Notes: generated by a model from the sequence alone, not told the origin. A stretch of DNA of 64,000 bases from Aurantiacibacter odishensis (GCF_003605195.1 NZ_QYOS01000020.1:62001-126000), one strand, 5' to 3'; shown: positions 18,761 to 26,614, counted from the stretch's first letter. Translations and numbers: made by a program.

Positions 18761-19164
18761 GCGGGGATCACGGCTCCCGAGCTTTCCAGCTGCAGCGTGT
18801 AATTGCGCTCGCCGTTGAAATCGCCCGCGTAGTCGAGCCGCTGGACGAGGAAGCGACCGCGCAGCTTCGCGCCGTCCTCGAACGACAGTTCGAAATCCTC
18901 GATCGTGCCTGCCAGCGCATGGGCGCGGATCGCGGCTTCGGCATCGCTGCCGAGGAAAATGCCTGCCGCGCTGACGGAGACCGAGCGGGTGCCCGCGCCG
19001 GAGAGCAGGTCTCGCCAGCCGCCCGACTGCTTGTGCGTCACGACCACGGCATCGCCGTTGATCGACATCTGGGTGGTGCGGAGACCGGCGACGGTTTCAT
19101 AGGTGGGCGGCTGTGCGCCGTCCCCGATCTTGAGAAGGAAGGCGCTGCCTTTCTGGGCTGTCAT
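18757..19164 (-). CDS. GTA gp9-like major tail (tube) protein
   Basis: 135 residues of the TP901-1 type major tail family: start MTAQKGSAFLLKIGDG, then AGLRTTQMSINGDAVVVTHKQSGGWRDLLSGAG. It polymerises as the tail tube. The start lies 22 bases after the gp8 stop, one of the larger gaps of the operon, as expected for an abundantly translated structural gene with its own ribosome site. Confidence 0.92.
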   Translation of the reverse strand: MTAQKGSAFLLKIGDGAQPPTYETVAGLRTTQMSINGDAVVVTHKQSGGWRDLLSGAGTRSVSVSAAGIFLGSDAEAAIRAHALAGTIEDFELSFEDGAKLRGRFLVQRLDYAGDFNGERNYTLQLESSGAVIPA

Positions 19165-19186
19165 GGGTGTTTCTCCGGTGTTGGGG

Positions 19187-19576
19187 TCAGGCTTCGAGGA
19201 TGCGGAAGCGGTATTCGATCAGCACCGCACGCGTGTTGCGCGGGCGCTGTTCAGCGCGGGCGCGCAGGAAAGTGGTGCTGGCCAGTTCAAGGCCGGGATG
19301 CTGGCGAGGCAGACTCTCGATACGCTCCTCGACCTGCGAGGCGATGGCCGAGGTTTCCGCCGCTGCATCCCCGCGGGTCTGCAGCTCCAGCGCCACGCGA
19401 ACCTCGCGTCCGCGCCGGGTCTTCGTGCTCCAGTCGGTGCTGGCGCTGGCGGCGATGCCGAGCCATGGCAGGCTGGCGCGCGAGGGGGCTTCCTCGGCAA
19501 CGTCATTCAGCGTGGTGGAAAGGACCGGGTCGCTCGCCAGCCATTCGATCAGGATCGTGCGCAGCAGGCTTTCCAT
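19187..19576 (-). CDS. GTA gp8-like tail terminator (DUF3168)
   Basis: 129 residues: MESLLRTILIEWLASDPVLSTTLNDVAEEAPSRASLPWLGI matches the DUF3168 family. In the R. capsulatus particle this protein caps the tail tube at the head end. Its ATG directly follows the gp7 stop codon with no intervening base. Confidence 0.88.
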   Translation of the reverse strand: MESLLRTILIEWLASDPVLSTTLNDVAEEAPSRASLPWLGIAASASTDWSTKTRRGREVRVALELQTRGDAAAETSAIASQVEERIESLPRQHPGLELASTTFLRARAEQRPRNTRAVLIEYRFRILEA

Positions 19577-19750
19577 CTAGCGGGTGTCCTTCATCGTATC
19601 GGGCCAGAGAAGGCGCGCGTCGCGCCAGCGCCAGGGATCGCGCTGCTTTTCGCGCAGAGTATTTTCGGCGCGGGCTTCGGCCTTGATGCGGGCGCGGGCG
19701 GCAAGGCGCCGGGCGAGGGCGGCAAAGCCGTTCGTCGATGCCTCGATCAT
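19577..19750 (-). CDS. Small GTA gp7-position protein
   Basis: 57 residues from the ATG at 19750, which overlaps the gp6 stop (ATGA); its TAG abuts the gp8 ATG. Content is Ala/Arg-rich: STNGFAALARRLAARARIKA, then REKQRDPWRWRDARLLWPD. The position is that of GTA gp7 (head-tail adaptor, about twice as long in R. capsulatus). It may be a shortened gp7 or a replacement; homology is not evident by eye. An ATG 10 codons upstream (19780) would overlap gp6 more. Confidence 0.65.
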   Translation of the reverse strand: MIEASTNGFAALARRLAARARIKAEARAENTLREKQRDPWRWRDARLLWPDTMKDTR

Positions 19751-20295
19751 GCCAGCCGCATCCGGCGCCAGGGCTGCCAAAGGGCTGCGACCGCACGCGG
19801 TGGGGCGTGGTTCGCCTCCCCGGAATCGCGGTCGCGATACTGGTGCGCGGCGAGGCGGATGATGCCGTGGCGCAAACCTTCGGGAAGGCTTGCCCAGTCA
19901 GGCGCAAGCCCCGCATCGAAGCGCACCACGATGCGGCTTTCGGCAATTGCGCGCGTCAACCGGACCCGGCCACAACCTTCTGCGGTAATGTCGATCAGGT
20001 ATCCGTCCACCGGCAGCGGGAAGCGTGTTCCGTCGGACGCCAGGCGTTCGACACCGGTGATGGACACGACGGGCGCGGCGGCAATGCGCTGCCAGTCGTA
20101 ACGATCGGGCAGCACTTCCTCGCATCCCGCCTCCAGCGGAATCAGCCCGGTAAAGGCCTCGCAGGTGTCGAGCGCCGCGCGCAGCAGGGCCGTGAGGGTA
20201 TCGTCGTCGCGGGTGGTGGTAATCGCGAGCCAGTCTTTCAGCTCGGCAAGCGCCGCGTCCGCCAGCAGCGGCGGCACGATCATAGCTCGCTTCAT
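19747..20295 (-). CDS. GTA gp6-like head-tail connector
   Basis: 182 residues from the ATG at 20295, preceded by an AAAAGGAAAA ribosome site. The N-terminal part (ADAALAELKDWLAITTTRDDDTLTALLRAALDTCEAFTGL) is the gp6/HK97 connector family pattern. It forms the adaptor ring under the portal. The frame is open to 20499 but that part lies in the repeat-bearing gap after the capsid gene and has no homology. Confidence 0.88.
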   Translation of the reverse strand: MKRAMIVPPLLADAALAELKDWLAITTTRDDDTLTALLRAALDTCEAFTGLIPLEAGCEEVLPDRYDWQRIAAAPVVSITGVERLASDGTRFPLPVDGYLIDITAEGCGRVRLTRAIAESRIVVRFDAGLAPDWASLPEGLRHGIIRLAAHQYRDRDSGEANHAPPRAVAALWQPWRRMRLA

Positions 20296-20715
20296 TTGGT
20301 TTTCCTTTTGTGTTTCGATTGCGCCTCCGCGCAATCGTCCTCGGCGGATTCTTGTTTCATGCGCCCATCTCCGTGGGCGCGTCCTCGGTGCTATTCGCTC
20401 CGCTTCGCTGCGCGGCACCTGCGGGCTGCGCGGTCGCGCGCTGTCGGTCGCTGGTCGCGACCGAAATAAGTGCAGTGTCGACACGGAAGTGCGGGACACG
20501 GTCCGCGACTAGCGGACCGCAAGGACGAATGGCCGCCCGCAGCGGGCGCCGCTATGCTGCGCATCTAGCGAGGACGCTCCGACGGAGGTCGGAGCGAAAA
20601 ACAAAGATGCCCGCCTGCCGGAGTTGGGGAAGGGAGAAACTCAACGGCAGGCGGGCTAAACGGGCGGCGGCATGTTCCTCGCCGCCCGCTGGTCGAAGCG
20701 TCAGATGGCGCGCGC
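20296..20715. repeat. 420-base non-coding gap in the GTA operon with hairpin repeats
   Basis: No supported gene. It holds CTCC-loop hairpins at 20316-20337 (CGATTGCGC / GCGCAATCG) and 20361-20380 on the plus strand, and 20575-20596 (CGCTCCGAC / GTCGGAGCG) in the opposite orientation, each followed by a TCCTCG motif. Segment 20380-20432 resembles 53065-53117. Next to the capsid gene are two more inverted repeats: CGGGCGGCG at 20661-20669 with 20680-20688, and GCCCGCCTGCCG at 20609-20620 with 20645-20656. They lie directly downstream of the capsid stop. Confidence 0.75.
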
Positions 20716-21870
20716 TTACGCTTCGATTTTCAGCAGCTTGATCGCCGAGCTGTCGAGCACCTGGCCGCCCACGCGCTTCGTGGCGTAGAAGTGCACGAAG
20801 GGCTTGTTGGTGAACGGATCGCGCAGGATCTGCGTGGCGCTGCGTTCGGCGATGATGTAGCCGGCCTTGAAGTTGCCGAAGGCGATCGGGAAAGCGCCGC
20901 CTGCCACGTCCGGCATGTCTTCCGCTTCGATCACCGGGTAGCCCAGCAGGCGATCCGGCTGGCCTTCCACCAGGCCCGGCTGCCACAGGAATGCACCGTC
21001 GCTGGTCTTCAGCTTGCGCACTTCGGAAAGCGTGGCCGAGTTCATCACCCAGCTTGCACCTTGGCGATGCCCCGCCTTCATTGTGTGCACGAGGTCGATC
21101 AGGCGGCCCTCGGGATTGGCGTCGAAGCCGTCCGCATCGCCCGAACCGATGTACTGCACCGAGCCGAACGGACGCACGGCATCACCCGCCATCGAGGTCG
21201 GCGAGGCGAGGAAGCCGCGCGGCTGGTCCACGCCAGAGCCATTGACGAAAGCAGCACCTTCGGCGCGGGCGAATTCCATCGCCACTTCGCTGGCGAGCCA
21301 GCCTTCGAGGTCGAACGCGGCATCGTCCAGCATGGACTGGCTGGCGGCCGGGTTGGCGTAGAGCTCACCCGTCGGCGGCGCAATTTCGGCGAAGTTCGGG
21401 GCATCGGTTTCCGGGCGCGGGGCGCTCTCGCCGACCCAGCCCGACGCGGTGCCGCCGGTGGTGACGAGCTTGCGATAGCCCGCAGAGCCGACTTGCACCA
21501 CCTGCGCGATCTGGCGGATGGGGGAGATTTCCTTCAATTCGCTCGCGATCATCGCATCGATCTCGCGCGGGACGGCATAGCCGCCATCGGCGGGGCTGGA
21601 GCCGGACATCGACTTCAGTTCTGTCTCACGGCCACGGCGCAGGTAGCCATCGACGAAGCCTTTGACTTCGGCGCTCGGTTCGGTGGCACCAGCATTGCCG
21701 ATAGCCGGACGCGCGGCGGCCTTGCCGATCCTGTCGATCCGGGCTTTCACCTCGTCGACGTCCGAACGCAGCACCTTGATCGCTTCGTCGGCCTTGTCCT
21801 GGCGGGCGACGATGTCGAAGCTGTCGTTGAGCGTGTCGGTATTCAGAGGGGTTTCGATCTGGATATCCAT
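20716..21870 (-). CDS. GTA gp5-like major capsid protein (HK97 fold)
   Basis: 384 residues from the ATG at 21870 with a GAAAGGAAA ribosome site. The N-terminal ~95 residues form a helical delta-like region (LRSDVDEVKARIDRIGK); then SMSGSSPADGGYAVPREIDA and GWVGESAPRPETDAPNF, typical of HK97-type GTA capsids. Cleavage by the adjacent protease is expected near residue 100, after the linker. The gene is followed by the hairpin-rich gap, which may insulate capsid mRNA. Confidence 0.95.
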   Translation of the reverse strand: MDIQIETPLNTDTLNDSFDIVARQDKADEAIKVLRSDVDEVKARIDRIGKAAARPAIGNAGATEPSAEVKGFVDGYLRRGRETELKSMSGSSPADGGYAVPREIDAMIASELKEISPIRQIAQVVQVGSAGYRKLVTTGGTASGWVGESAPRPETDAPNFAEIAPPTGELYANPAASQSMLDDAAFDLEGWLASEVAMEFARAEGAAFVNGSGVDQPRGFLASPTSMAGDAVRPFGSVQYIGSGDADGFDANPEGRLIDLVHTMKAGHRQGASWVMNSATLSEVRKLKTSDGAFLWQPGLVEGQPDRLLGYPVIEAEDMPDVAGGAFPIAFGNFKAGYIIAERSATQILRDPFTNKPFVHFYATKRVGGQVLDSSAIKLLKIEA

Positions 21871-21988
21871 GTATTTCCTTTCGGTGGGGGAGAGTAATCT
21901 TCGGGCGCGAAGCGACCGCAAGCGCGAACGCGCGTCGGCCGGTCAGGCCGGAAGCCAAGGCTGCGGACGCAGCCGCCGGCGCTTGAGG

Positions 21989-22381
21989 CTAAACAAACAG
22001 GTGGACTCGCGCATTCGGTTGCAGGGGGTGGGTGACGAGGCTGACTTCGAACAGGTCGATATCCTCCAGCACGCGCCCGGCTGGCCCGCGGCGGTATCCG
22101 CGGGCGCGGTAACCGAAGCTAAGGCCGTTGGTGCGGCGCGAGAGGAGTTCCTGGCTGGCGCGGCTGTCAGGGTTGTCTATGCGGGCGATCACCCTCAGGC
22201 CGCGCGCGTCTTCCTGCGCCAGTTCGACGGTTCCGATCGGCTGGTCCGGGTTGTGCTGCCAGTAGAGCGGGAGCGGTTCCTTCCGCTCCGCCAGCGTGCG
22301 GGCGAAAGCGCCTTTCACGATCACGTCCTTCGCGCTGTCGGCAATGTCGAATAGGGCGGCGTAACCCGCGATACGGGTCAA
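21989..22381 (-). CDS. GTA gp4-like HK97 prohead protease
   Basis: 130 residues from a TTG start that overlaps the gp3.5 stop (TTGA). The protease signature is intact: His43 in LYWQHNPDQPIGTV and Ser88 in RRTNGLSFGYRARG. It should mature the capsid protein encoded next. No ATG or GTG occurs near the conserved start (TRIAGYAALFDIADSAKD); the frame runs open to 22726 inside the portal and gp3.5 genes, which is coincidental. Confidence 0.9.
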   Translation of the reverse strand: MTRIAGYAALFDIADSAKDVIVKGAFARTLAERKEPLPLYWQHNPDQPIGTVELAQEDARGLRVIARIDNPDSRASQELLSRRTNGLSFGYRARGYRRGPAGRVLEDIDLFEVSLVTHPLQPNARVHLFV

Positions 22382-22686
22382 CGCAGCAGCTCCGGCACGC
22401 CGATGCGCACGGCGATGCCGATCAGCAGCAGCGCCATCAGGCCGCGCACGCACCATTCTATCACCGCCTTGGATGCGCTGGCCTTCGCCGCGCGCCAGGC
22501 GCTCAGCAATTCGCGCAGTTCGTCGAGATCGTCGTGCGCGCCCTCGTCGTCGAGGCCCAGCTTGTCGAGCACGCGTTCCGCGCCCAGTTCGCTCGATTCC
22601 TCCACGATGGCGCGCAGCGTCACCAGGTCCGCGCCGGTATCGATCGCCTGGGCCACCAGCCCGGCGAGCATGTCTTGTCGGTTCAT
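22378..22686 (-). CDS. GTA gp3.5-like small protein (DUF6127 type)
   Basis: 102 residues. The first ~65 are acidic and helical (LVTLRAIVEESSELGAERVLDKLGLDDEGAHDDLDELRELLSAW). The end has a hydrophobic segment (VRGLMALLLIGIAVRIGV) that could span the membrane. It occupies the gp3.5 position between portal and protease and overlaps both (ATGA with the portal stop, TTGA with the protease start). I recall the DUF6127 family at this position in GTAs. Function unknown. Confidence 0.8.
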   Translation of the reverse strand: MNRQDMLAGLVAQAIDTGADLVTLRAIVEESSELGAERVLDKLGLDDEGAHDDLDELRELLSAWRAAKASASKAVIEWCVRGLMALLLIGIAVRIGVPELLR

Positions 22687-23858
22687 GTGTTGTCTCCAGC
22701 AGGCGCCGAAGCCGGGGCAAGACCAAGCATCGCGCGCTTCTCGTCAGCGGTAAGGAAGTCGGCCCCGCTCACCTGCGACCACAGCTTCTCGCGGTCCTCC
22801 GCCAGCGCGGGCACTCGGTCGAGATCGACCGACAGCGCGAGGTCCGGAAACCACGGCGAGAGGCCCTGCGAGAGGCCGTCGAGGATCTTGGCCGCCAACG
22901 GCAGCAGGGTGAGCCGCCACAGCGCGCGGTTGGCCTCGCGGTAATTGGAATAGGTGTTGTCGCCCGGCAGACCGAGCAGCATGGGCGGCACACCGAAAGC
23001 GAGCGCAATGTCGCGCGCAGCCGCCGCTTTCAGTTCGGCAAAGTCCATGTCGGCGGGCGAGAGGGACAGGCTCTGCCACTTGAGGCCCCCTTCCAGCAGC
23101 ATCGGACGGCCCGCGTTGCCGCCGCCCTGGTAGGCGCTGGAAAGCTCTGCCTTCAGCCGGTCGAACTGGTCGGCCGTGAGGCCAGCGGTGTCGCTGCCGT
23201 TGTCATAGACCAGTGCGCCACTGGGCCGCGCCGCGTTCTCCAGCAGCGCGAGGTTCCAGCGCGCGGCCTCGTTGTGGATCGCCACGGCCTGTTCGGCAGC
23301 AGAAAGGCAGCCCGCGCCGTAGTGATCGTCCGCCGGGTGGAAAGCCTTGAGGTGGATGAGGCAGGGCCAGCCGTCCTCGTCCTCCACCGGAATGTCGCGG
23401 GTCATGTCGCCCACGCGGTAGCGGTAGCCGACGGGCCAGCCATTCTCGCCCTGCACGACCGAGACCCGCTCGGGCCGCAATGCGAACAGCGAGGCGGGGC
23501 GATTGCCCACGCCTTTTCCGATCTGCACGAAGGCATTGCCGTGCAACAGCAGGTGCGCGGCAAGCGTTTCCATCAGCGATCCGCCATCCTGCGCGGCGCG
23601 CAGCATCACGGCGATCTCCGGAGCAGTGTGGGACAGGGGCGCATTGCCTACCCCCTCCGCCACGATCCGCACCGCCCGCTGGGCGACCGGATTGTCGAGA
23701 AACGCGTGGCGCACGGCGGAGCGATATTCGAACGGCTGGCGAGCACCGCCGCGCTCGTGCGTCCACCCCCAGGCGGAATGAAACCCGCGCCCGATAGGCA
23801 CGGCTGTAGCTCCGCCACCGCCCTTGAAGGCGGCGCGGAGGCTGTCGAAGAATGACAT
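22683..23858 (-). CDS. GTA gp3-like portal protein
   Basis: 391 residues of the HK97-type portal family: MSFFDSLRAAFKGG, YRSAVRHAFLDNPVAQRAVRIVAEGVGNAPL, HGNAFVQIGKGVGNRPASLFALRPERV, and IALAFGVPPMLLGLPGDNTYSNYREANRALW are all typical. It forms the dodecameric DNA entry ring and docks the terminase. It follows the terminase gene by 22 bases. Confidence 0.95.
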   Translation of the reverse strand: MSFFDSLRAAFKGGGGATAVPIGRGFHSAWGWTHERGGARQPFEYRSAVRHAFLDNPVAQRAVRIVAEGVGNAPLSHTAPEIAVMLRAAQDGGSLMETLAAHLLLHGNAFVQIGKGVGNRPASLFALRPERVSVVQGENGWPVGYRYRVGDMTRDIPVEDEDGWPCLIHLKAFHPADDHYGAGCLSAAEQAVAIHNEAARWNLALLENAARPSGALVYDNGSDTAGLTADQFDRLKAELSSAYQGGGNAGRPMLLEGGLKWQSLSLSPADMDFAELKAAAARDIALAFGVPPMLLGLPGDNTYSNYREANRALWRLTLLPLAAKILDGLSQGLSPWFPDLALSVDLDRVPALAEDREKLWSQVSGADFLTADEKRAMLGLAPASAPAGDNT

Positions 23859-23880
23859 CGTGTTTCCTTTGTCTAGTGGC

Positions 23881-25212
23881 CTAGAGTTGTCGGACAGCAG
23901 GCTCGCCCCGCTTGCCCAGCATCAGTTCCGTCATTGCCCACACCAGCGCATCGGCCCTGTCAGGCGAGCGCCCCGGTCCTTCGTAGCCGCCGCCGGCCAT
24001 CACGCCGCACAGTTCGTCTTCCAGGGGCGGGAAGGTGCCCACGTGGTTCACGCGGCCTGCTTCGTAGAGCGCGGCGACGGGTTCGGCGCGCGCGCTTTTG
24101 CCGGTCCTGGCGTGGACCAGTTTCAGCGGCATTTGGCAGTCGGCGGCGCGCAGCACGCTTTCCACCATCGCGCCACCCTGGTTGGCCTCGGCCACCACGC
24201 GGTCGGCTTTCCAGGCAATCGCGGCGGCGGCCACGGCGCGTGCCCAGCGTTCGGGGCTGGGGCGCTCCACGCTGGCATCGGCCAGCACCTTGGCCTGCCC
24301 GCTCTCTGTGACAGCGCAGACCACGATCCCGCAGGCATCGCCGCGCGCGCTGGCGGGCGGGTCCACGCCGATCACGGTGCGTACGCGCTGCTCCAGGCAC
24401 AAGGTCTCGCGGCACTGCTCCAGCATGGAGCGGGACCACAGCGCGCCCTCGACATCGGCCAGCAATTCGCCGTCCAGCTCCTGCCGACCCAGCGCGCTGC
24501 CACCGTATTGCCCGCGAATGGTCTGGATAAAGCCCGTGGGGAGGTGGTCAACATTGTCGTAAGTGCTGCCCCGCGTCACCACCACGCCGGGGTCCCGCTC
24601 CTGCTCGATCAGGCGGCGCATGATCGGCACCGCGCGCGGGGTGGTGGTGGCGAGGACTTGCGGGTTTTCACCCAGGCGCAGGCCCATTTGCAGGTTGTCC
24701 CACGTCTTCATCGCGCGCTCCGAAGAATTATCCCATTTGGCAATTTCATCACACCAGGCATAACCATGTTGCGGGCCGCGCAGGCTTTCCGGCTCGCTGG
24801 CGGAATAGAGTGTTGCCTGCGCGCCATTGGGCCAGGTCAGCCGCCGTAGAGAGGGTTCGAATTCCGGCCCGTCCGGGTAGAGGTGGCAGGCAAGGATGCC
24901 GCTCTCGCCTTCCACCATCACGGCGCGCGCTTCCGCGATGGAACGGGTGACGAGGGCGATGCGGGCATCGGGGTTGTCCTCCGCCACGTGGCGCACCCAT
25001 TCGGCCCCGGCGCGGGTCTTCCCAAAGCCGCGCCCGGCACAGATCAGCCACAGCCGCCAGTCCTGTGCAGGCGGCATCTGTTCGCGGCGCGCCCAAAGCG
25101 GCCAGTGGTATTCCAGCAGGTCGCGCTCTGCCGCGTTGAGTTCATCGAGGAAATCGTAGCGTTCCGGGTCCTCCGCCTTGGCGAGCGCCTTGCCGCGCTC
25201 AATCTCTTCCAT
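23881..25212 (-). CDS. GTA gp2-like large terminase (TerL)
   Basis: 443 residues. ATPase Walker A AGRGFGKT (residues 59-66), Walker B-like YAWCDEIAKW, coupling region LATTTPRAVPIMRRL, and a C-terminal RNase H-like nuclease domain starting VIGVDPPASARGDACGIVV. It powers headful packaging of host DNA into GTA heads. The start overlaps the small-terminase gene by 14 bases. Confidence 0.95.
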   Translation of the reverse strand: MEEIERGKALAKAEDPERYDFLDELNAAERDLLEYHWPLWARREQMPPAQDWRLWLICAGRGFGKTRAGAEWVRHVAEDNPDARIALVTRSIAEARAVMVEGESGILACHLYPDGPEFEPSLRRLTWPNGAQATLYSASEPESLRGPQHGYAWCDEIAKWDNSSERAMKTWDNLQMGLRLGENPQVLATTTPRAVPIMRRLIEQERDPGVVVTRGSTYDNVDHLPTGFIQTIRGQYGGSALGRQELDGELLADVEGALWSRSMLEQCRETLCLEQRVRTVIGVDPPASARGDACGIVVCAVTESGQAKVLADASVERPSPERWARAVAAAAIAWKADRVVAEANQGGAMVESVLRAADCQMPLKLVHARTGKSARAEPVAALYEAGRVNHVGTFPPLEDELCGVMAGGGYEGPGRSPDRADALVWAMTELMLGKRGEPAVRQL

Positions 25213-25690
25213 TGGCCCCGACTTCGCTAACGCCCTTTACGACGCCATCCTCCTTCAGCAGCTTCTCCGCCGCGGCGCGGCGCTCGCGCATCCGGTCCAG
25301 CTTGGCATTCAGGCCGGCGAGGACGGTGGCCTTGTCGCGGCTGCCCTGCCGGGCCTTTTCCTTGGCCGCTGCCTCGCGGTGCGCGGCCAGCAGGCGCAGG
25401 GCATTGGCAATGTCGAATTTCGTTTCGCCCGGCGGCGTTCCGAAGCGAAGCCGCTGCAGCGTTTCCATTTCCAGGTGCTCGTATCCTTCCAGCAGGGCCG
25501 CGCTCCACTGGGCGCGGAATTCGGGGTTTTCCCGTCGCCACTTGTAGACGTACGACGTCATGGCTCCGGCCTTCTCGGCGGCCTTGGTGACGTTCGAGGT
25601 TTCGGCCAGCTCTTCCAGAAAGACGTGCTTCCAGTTCTGTTTCAGGTTCTGGCCCCGCTGTTCCTTGCGCGGTTTTACGCGTTTCGACAT
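25199..25690 (-). CDS. GTA gp1-like small terminase
   Basis: 163 residues from the ATG at 25690. It has a helix-turn-helix-like N-terminal part (VFLEELAETSNVTKAAEKAGAMTSYVYKWRRENPEFRAQW) and a helical, basic C-terminal half, as in phage small terminases and GTA gp1. It is the first gene of the operon. The frame is open upstream to 25855 but that stretch holds the leader terminator and promoter, so it is not coding. Confidence 0.85.
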   Translation of the reverse strand: MSKRVKPRKEQRGQNLKQNWKHVFLEELAETSNVTKAAEKAGAMTSYVYKWRRENPEFRAQWSAALLEGYEHLEMETLQRLRFGTPPGETKFDIANALRLLAAHREAAAKEKARQGSRDKATVLAGLNAKLDRMRERRAAAEKLLKEDGVVKGVSEVGANGRD

Positions 25691-25740
25691 GTGATCCCGC
25701 CCTTGTCCTGAGCGATTGCCGAGCGCGCCGTGCGGGCACG

Positions 25741-25773
25741 AAAAAGGGCGGCTCCCGTAACGGGACCGCCCTT
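25741..25773 (-). terminator. Intrinsic terminator in the GTA operon leader
   Basis: On the minus strand: AAGGGCGG..CCGCCCTT stem with inner CCCGT/ACGGG pairing, followed by five T (25745-25741 read as A on plus). No T-run follows on the plus strand, so it works only toward the GTA genes. It lies about 50 bases upstream of the gp1 ATG and about 50 bases downstream of the predicted start of transcription. Confidence 0.85.
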
Positions 25774-25826
25774 GAAGCGCCTCCTCGATGGGGCGGCGCC
25801 GACTCGGTTTATCGCGATGTTCCGTT

Positions 25827-25855
25827 TCTCTAACCAAACAGTGTGACGATGTCAA
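25827..25855 (-). promoter_or_regulatory. Candidate promoter of the GTA operon
   Basis: Minus strand TTGACA (25855-25850), 17-base spacer, TAGAGA (25832-25827). The -35 is a perfect consensus. Predicted start near 25820, giving a leader of about 130 bases that contains the terminator at 25773-25741. GGTTAG on the plus strand at 25873-25878 and its complement CTAACC at 25830-25835 flank the -35. Confidence 0.6.
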
Positions 25856-25953
25856 CGTGAAAGTGCCATATGGGTTAGTTTGTTGGACTCGCCCTCACAC
25901 TTGCGGGGCCGGTGAACCTGCCGTAGATGCCGCAAAACCTTCAGGGACTTTCC

Positions 25954-26598
25954 ATGCTTCGCGGACTTTACAACTGGACGATGGCCAAGGCCGCGCATCC
26001 CCATGCGCAGTGGTGGCTGGCGTTCTTCTCGTTCATCGAATCGAGTTTCTTCCCCATCCCGCCGCACCCGCTGCTGGGTCTGATGTGCCTGGCGGAGCCG
26101 AAGCGGGCGATCCGCTTTGCCCTGATCTGCACGCTGGCATCGGTGCTGGGCGGCCTGTTTGGGTACCTCATCGGTTATTTCCTCTACGAAGCCGTGGGCG
26201 AATGGCTGATCGGAATGCTGGGCCTGACGGACAGCTTCCCCAAGGCCGCCTGCTACATCCGCGAACAGGGCGCGGCAGCGGTGTTCCTTGCCGCGGGTAC
26301 GCCGATCCCATTCAAGCTGATGACCATCACCGCCGGGTTCATCGAGATGAACCTCGTGACCTTCATCCTCGCCGCGATCGCGGGCCGGGCGCTGATCTTC
26401 ATGGTGGTGGGCGTGCTGTTCCAGTTCTTCGGCGCGCCGATCAAGGCGATCATCGACAAGTACCTGGGCACCGTCACCACGATCTTCGTTGTCCTGGTGG
26501 TGGCCGGTTTCATCGCCATCACCCAGCTTGGCGGCCACGAGGGCGAGGCCGACGCGAGCGACCCTTGCGCCAACGTCACTTCGATGGAGCAGCTTTAA
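25954..26598 (+). CDS. YqaA / DedA-family membrane protein
   Basis: 214 residues from the ATG at 25954, matching the usual MLR.LYNWT start of YqaA proteins; an in-frame ATG at 25927 is possible. Four to five membrane helices and the SNARE-associated/VTT motifs are present: FIESSFFPIPPHPLLGLMCL, VLGGLFGYLIGYFL and AAGTPIPFKLMTITAGFIEM. DedA relatives act in lipid scrambling or transport and membrane homeostasis. It is divergent from the GTA operon and precedes the ars genes by 59 bases. Confidence 0.9.
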   Translation: MLRGLYNWTMAKAAHPHAQWWLAFFSFIESSFFPIPPHPLLGLMCLAEPKRAIRFALICTLASVLGGLFGYLIGYFLYEAVGEWLIGMLGLTDSFPKAACYIREQGAAAVFLAAGTPIPFKLMTITAGFIEMNLVTFILAAIAGRALIFMVVGVLFQFFGAPIKAIIDKYLGTVTTIFVVLVVAGFIAITQLGGHEGEADASDPCANVTSMEQL

Positions 26599-26614
26599 TT
26601 CGACAGTTGTCGAA
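26599..26614. promoter_or_regulatory. ArsR operator candidate 1
   Basis: Palindrome TTCGACAGTTGTCGAA: seven-base arms TTCGACA / TGTCGAA around GT, starting at the stop codon of the YqaA gene and 43 bases before the arsR ATG. Confidence 0.65.

Noticed and set aside
11468-25690. GTA cluster read as an intact prophage
   Set aside because: No integrase, repressor, replication or lysis genes and no attachment-site repeats; gene order is that of GTAs.
25720-25900. CtrA site in the GTA promoter
   Set aside because: I searched for TTAA-N7-TTAA by eye and found none; only CTAACC/GGTTAG repeats.
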